This document shows, one piece after another, positions 7,301 through 8,957 of a stretch of 8,957 bases of DNA. Below the pieces are notes generated by a model, which did no database searches, was not told the origin of the DNA, and saw nothing but the letters and a program-made list of their open reading frames with translations. The position numbers and the translations under genes are program-made. Positions within the stretch are counted from its first letter, which is position 1. Every line of letters begins with the position of its first letter. The DNA comes from SURF-24 sp964537965 (GTDB taxonomy: Bacteria > Bacteroidota > Ignavibacteria > Ignavibacteriales > SURF-24), in contig CAZIDB010000199.1 of NCBI GenBank assembly GCA_964537965.1, positions 1 through 8,957 on the forward strand. The letters run 5' to 3'.

Positions 7301-8860
7301 TTAAATTTTTGATTCAATTGCCGGTAAATATTCAAGCGAATGTGCTGTATTTTCTTCGTAACCTTTAACACCCATTTCGGGTATATCTAAACCATCAATT
7401 TCATCTTTCTTCGCAACGCGTATTCCAAATAATTTATCCTGTAATTTGAAAAATCCATACATCACTGGGAACACAAATGCTATGCAGGTAACTGAACCGA
7501 TAATCTGAGCAACAAGCTGGCTTGCATCTCCGTAAAATAATCCTTTAACAGTCCCGCTTACACCATTCCAACCATCTCCGTATGTTCCGTCTGCAAATAA
7601 TCCCAGGGCAATTATTCCCCATAAACCGTTAATACCATGCACTGCAATTGCACCAACCGGGTCATCAATTTTCAATTTCTGATCGATATAAAAGACAGCG
7701 ATAATTACTATCACACCTGCAATTGCGCCGATAATAAATGAAGAAATTGAATTAACAAATGCACAAGGCGCCGTTATTGCAACAAGGCCTGCAAGCATCC
7801 CGTTAGCCATCATACTTGGGTCGGGTTTTCCAAACCGCCACATCATATAAAATGTTGCAGCCAATGCCCCTGCACCGGATGCAATCATTGTATTTGTTGC
7901 GGCAACCGTTAATCGTAAATCGTTTGCGGCTAAAGTTGAGCCGGCATTAAAACCAAACCATCCGAATGCAAGTATAAAAGTTCCTGTAATTGCCATAACA
8001 AGATTGTGACCGGGTATTGCGTTAGAACTCCCGTTTTTGTTGTACTTGCCTATTCTCGGGCCCAATATCAGTGCACCTGCAAGCGCAGCCACTCCACCTA
8101 CCATATGCACAACCGAAGAACCAGCAAAATCAACATGGCCATGACCTAACCCGAAATTTACACCGAGTTGAGATAACCAGCCACCGCCCCAAACCCAGTT
8201 GCCGAATATCGGGTACACAAACATTGAAATGAAAAAGGCAAAGAAGATGAACGAAGAAAATTTCCAGCGTTCGGCCATTGCACCAGTCGGAATTGTAGCT
8301 GTGGTATCCATAAAGACCATTTGAAACAGGAATAATGCAAACACGCCAACGTCATAAACGGAATTGTTAAGAAAAAATCCGCCTGAGCCAATAAGTCCAA
8401 ACGTTTTACCAAACAAGTTTACTGAAATTTCATTTGCCAATCCGGGTGTTCCGCCCAAAGCTGAAATTGATCCAACACCGCCAAACATAAATGCGAAGCC
8501 GCATATCCAGAAACCTATCATACCAATAGCATACACAAGAAAGTTCATACCCATTGTATGTGCAACATTTTTTGCTCTTGTAAATCCTGTTTCAACCATA
8601 GCAAAGCCCGCCTGCATAAACATCACTAAGAATCCGGCAAGCAGTGTCCAGATAATATTTGTTGCAATCCTGTTGTGACCAACTGCATCAGCAATTTCAC
8701 TTAATGTGGGTTCTCCTTGCTTTGCGGCCGGCACATCTTTTACTGTACCTGTATTTGTTCCGGCAGGATCTGCTTGTGCATTAAGAACAGAGGGACCGGC
8801 CAAAATGATTGTTGTAAGAAATATTGCCACAGCAATAAAATAAAAATTTATTCTTGACAT
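7301..8860 (-). CDS. amt: Ammonium transporter (Amt/MEP/Rh family)
   Basis: This is an inner-membrane trimeric channel for ammonium uptake, 519 residues. A signal peptide covers about 1-30 (cleavage near LNAQA), followed by a polar linker of some 35 residues before 11 predicted membrane helices. Functional residues align with E. coli AmtB as I recall its sequence. The Phe gate is F183 (F107) and F304 (F215). The recruitment site includes W224 (W148) and S308 (S219). D244 in HVDFAG corresponds to D160. The twin pore histidines are H252 in SSVVHMVGG (H168) and H408 in AVHGINGLWG (H318). AMAERWKF, WFGFNAGS and the cytoplasmic tail EIDGLDIPEMGVKGY are typical. The tail is the docking element for PII proteins, but no glnB/glnK is in the window. 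An AGGAG lies 6 bases before the ATG. It is preceded on the same strand, 15 bp away, by an outer-membrane protein gene and so is probably the second gene of an operon. Regulation by nitrogen limitation is expected for the family but not visible here. Confidence 0.96.
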   Translation of the reverse strand: MSRINFYFIAVAIFLTTIILAGPSVLNAQADPAGTNTGTVKDVPAAKQGEPTLSEIADAVGHNRIATNIIWTLLAGFLVMFMQAGFAMVETGFTRAKNVAHTMGMNFLVYAIGMIGFWICGFAFMFGGVGSISALGGTPGLANEISVNLFGKTFGLIGSGGFFLNNSVYDVGVFALFLFQMVFMDTTATIPTGAMAERWKFSSFIFFAFFISMFVYPIFGNWVWGGGWLSQLGVNFGLGHGHVDFAGSSVVHMVGGVAALAGALILGPRIGKYNKNGSSNAIPGHNLVMAITGTFILAFGWFGFNAGSTLAANDLRLTVAATNTMIASGAGALAATFYMMWRFGKPDPSMMANGMLAGLVAITAPCAFVNSISSFIIGAIAGVIVIIAVFYIDQKLKIDDPVGAIAVHGINGLWGIIALGLFADGTYGDGWNGVSGTVKGLFYGDASQLVAQIIGSVTCIAFVFPVMYGFFKLQDKLFGIRVAKKDEIDGLDIPEMGVKGYEENTAHSLEYLPAIESKI

Positions 8861-8866
8861 ATTTTT

Positions 8867-8871
8867 CTCCT
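8867..8871 (-). promoter_or_regulatory. Strong ribosome binding site of amt
   Basis: AGGAG on the minus strand lies 6 bases before the amt ATG (8860-8858), within the 15-bp spacer after the upstream stop codon. It confirms the amt start and suggests independent initiation on a shared mRNA. Confidence 0.8.
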
Positions 8872-8875
8872 ATTT

Positions 8876-8957
8876 TTAATTAAAATAAAAAGTAAAACCC
8901 ACACCAAATGCCAGGTAACTTATATCCTGGTTTGGGTTAACTGTGTAGGTTACAATT
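8876..8957 (-). CDS. Outer-membrane beta-barrel protein, C-terminal fragment (runs off right edge)
   Basis: The minus-strand frame entering at 8956 reads 26 residues, ending SYLAFGVGFTFYFN before TAA at 8878-8876. The alternating hydrophobic/polar pattern with aromatic residues at the end (FGVGFTFYF) is that of the last transmembrane beta-strand of an outer-membrane barrel, although the very last residue is Asn rather than the usual Phe. Its stop is 15 bp from the amt start, so the two are probably co-transcribed. A porin of the TorF/Gcw_chp or general OmpA-barrel sort is plausible; the fragment is too short to name the family. Confidence 0.7.
   Translation of the reverse strand, partial: IVTYTVNPNQDISYLAFGVGFTFYFN

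Noticed and set aside
7210..7310. Terminator between the convergent YghO-like gene and amt (GGAATTTAATTCC, and AAAATTT/AAATTTT near the amt stop)
   Set aside because: The first would have almost no loop, and the second is an all-AT stem overlapping the end of amt; neither is a credible intrinsic terminator.
8364..8678. 104-aa plus-strand frame antisense to amt
   Set aside because: It is Pro/Lys/Ile-rich with no recognisable features and lies wholly opposite the well-conserved Amt coding sequence; a shadow frame.
8888..8940. Dyad CCAGG/CCTGG with partial extension (AACCC/GGGTT) near the end of the barrel gene
   Set aside because: It lies within a convincing coding sequence and the extension needs several unpaired bases; not supported as a regulatory element.
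1..8957. Defence system, phage, CRISPR array, toxin-antitoxin or biosynthetic cluster
   Set aside because: No regular spaced repeats, integrase, transposase, nuclease or synthase motifs are visible; the genes are transport, envelope and housekeeping types.

Overview
The window is an ordinary-looking AT-rich chromosomal segment of a Gram-negative bacterium. It contains a lipoprotein signal, the C-terminus of an outer-membrane beta-barrel and an ammonium channel with a cleavable signal peptide. The style of the proteins and one candidate TAnnTTTG promoter suggest the Bacteroidota/Chlorobiota/Ignavibacteriota group, with Ignavibacteria-like organisms as my best guess. No ribosomal, tRNA or other marker gene is present to settle this. 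A run of exactly 100 Ns shows that the sequence is a draft scaffold, perhaps from a metagenome.

Layout. Bases 1-1033 (minus) hold the N-terminal 344 residues of a large integral-membrane protein resembling TMTC/GT39-type GT-C glycosyltransferases, running off the left edge. A divergent intergenic region (1034-1326) follows. Bases 1327-3758 (plus) encode a two-gene ABC exporter: an ATPase, a 47-bp gap made of degenerate repeat-like sequence, and a 551-aa permease that looks like a fused pair of permease halves. A small membrane-anchored hypothetical protein lies on the minus strand at 3855-4136. Bases 4295-5949 (plus) encode a DacB/PBP4-type D-Ala-D-Ala carboxypeptidase lipoprotein, broken only by the assembly gap. 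Bases 6062-7186 (plus) encode a YghO-like GNAT-fold protein. Converging on it from the right is a minus-strand unit: the end of an outer-membrane beta-barrel gene (8876-8957), then an Amt ammonium transporter (7301-8860), 15 bp apart.

How they fit together. The clear functional pairs are the ABC ATPase with its permease, and the outer-membrane protein with Amt, which could form an outer- plus inner-membrane route for ammonium. PBP4 serves peptidoglycan trimming. The remaining neighbours have no obvious common pathway. I see no phage, IS, CRISPR, toxin-antitoxin or defence module. The most useful observation is that the gap in the PBP4 gene is almost certainly artificial: the same 55 bases end the left contig and begin the right one, and merging them restores an intact 499-aa protein.
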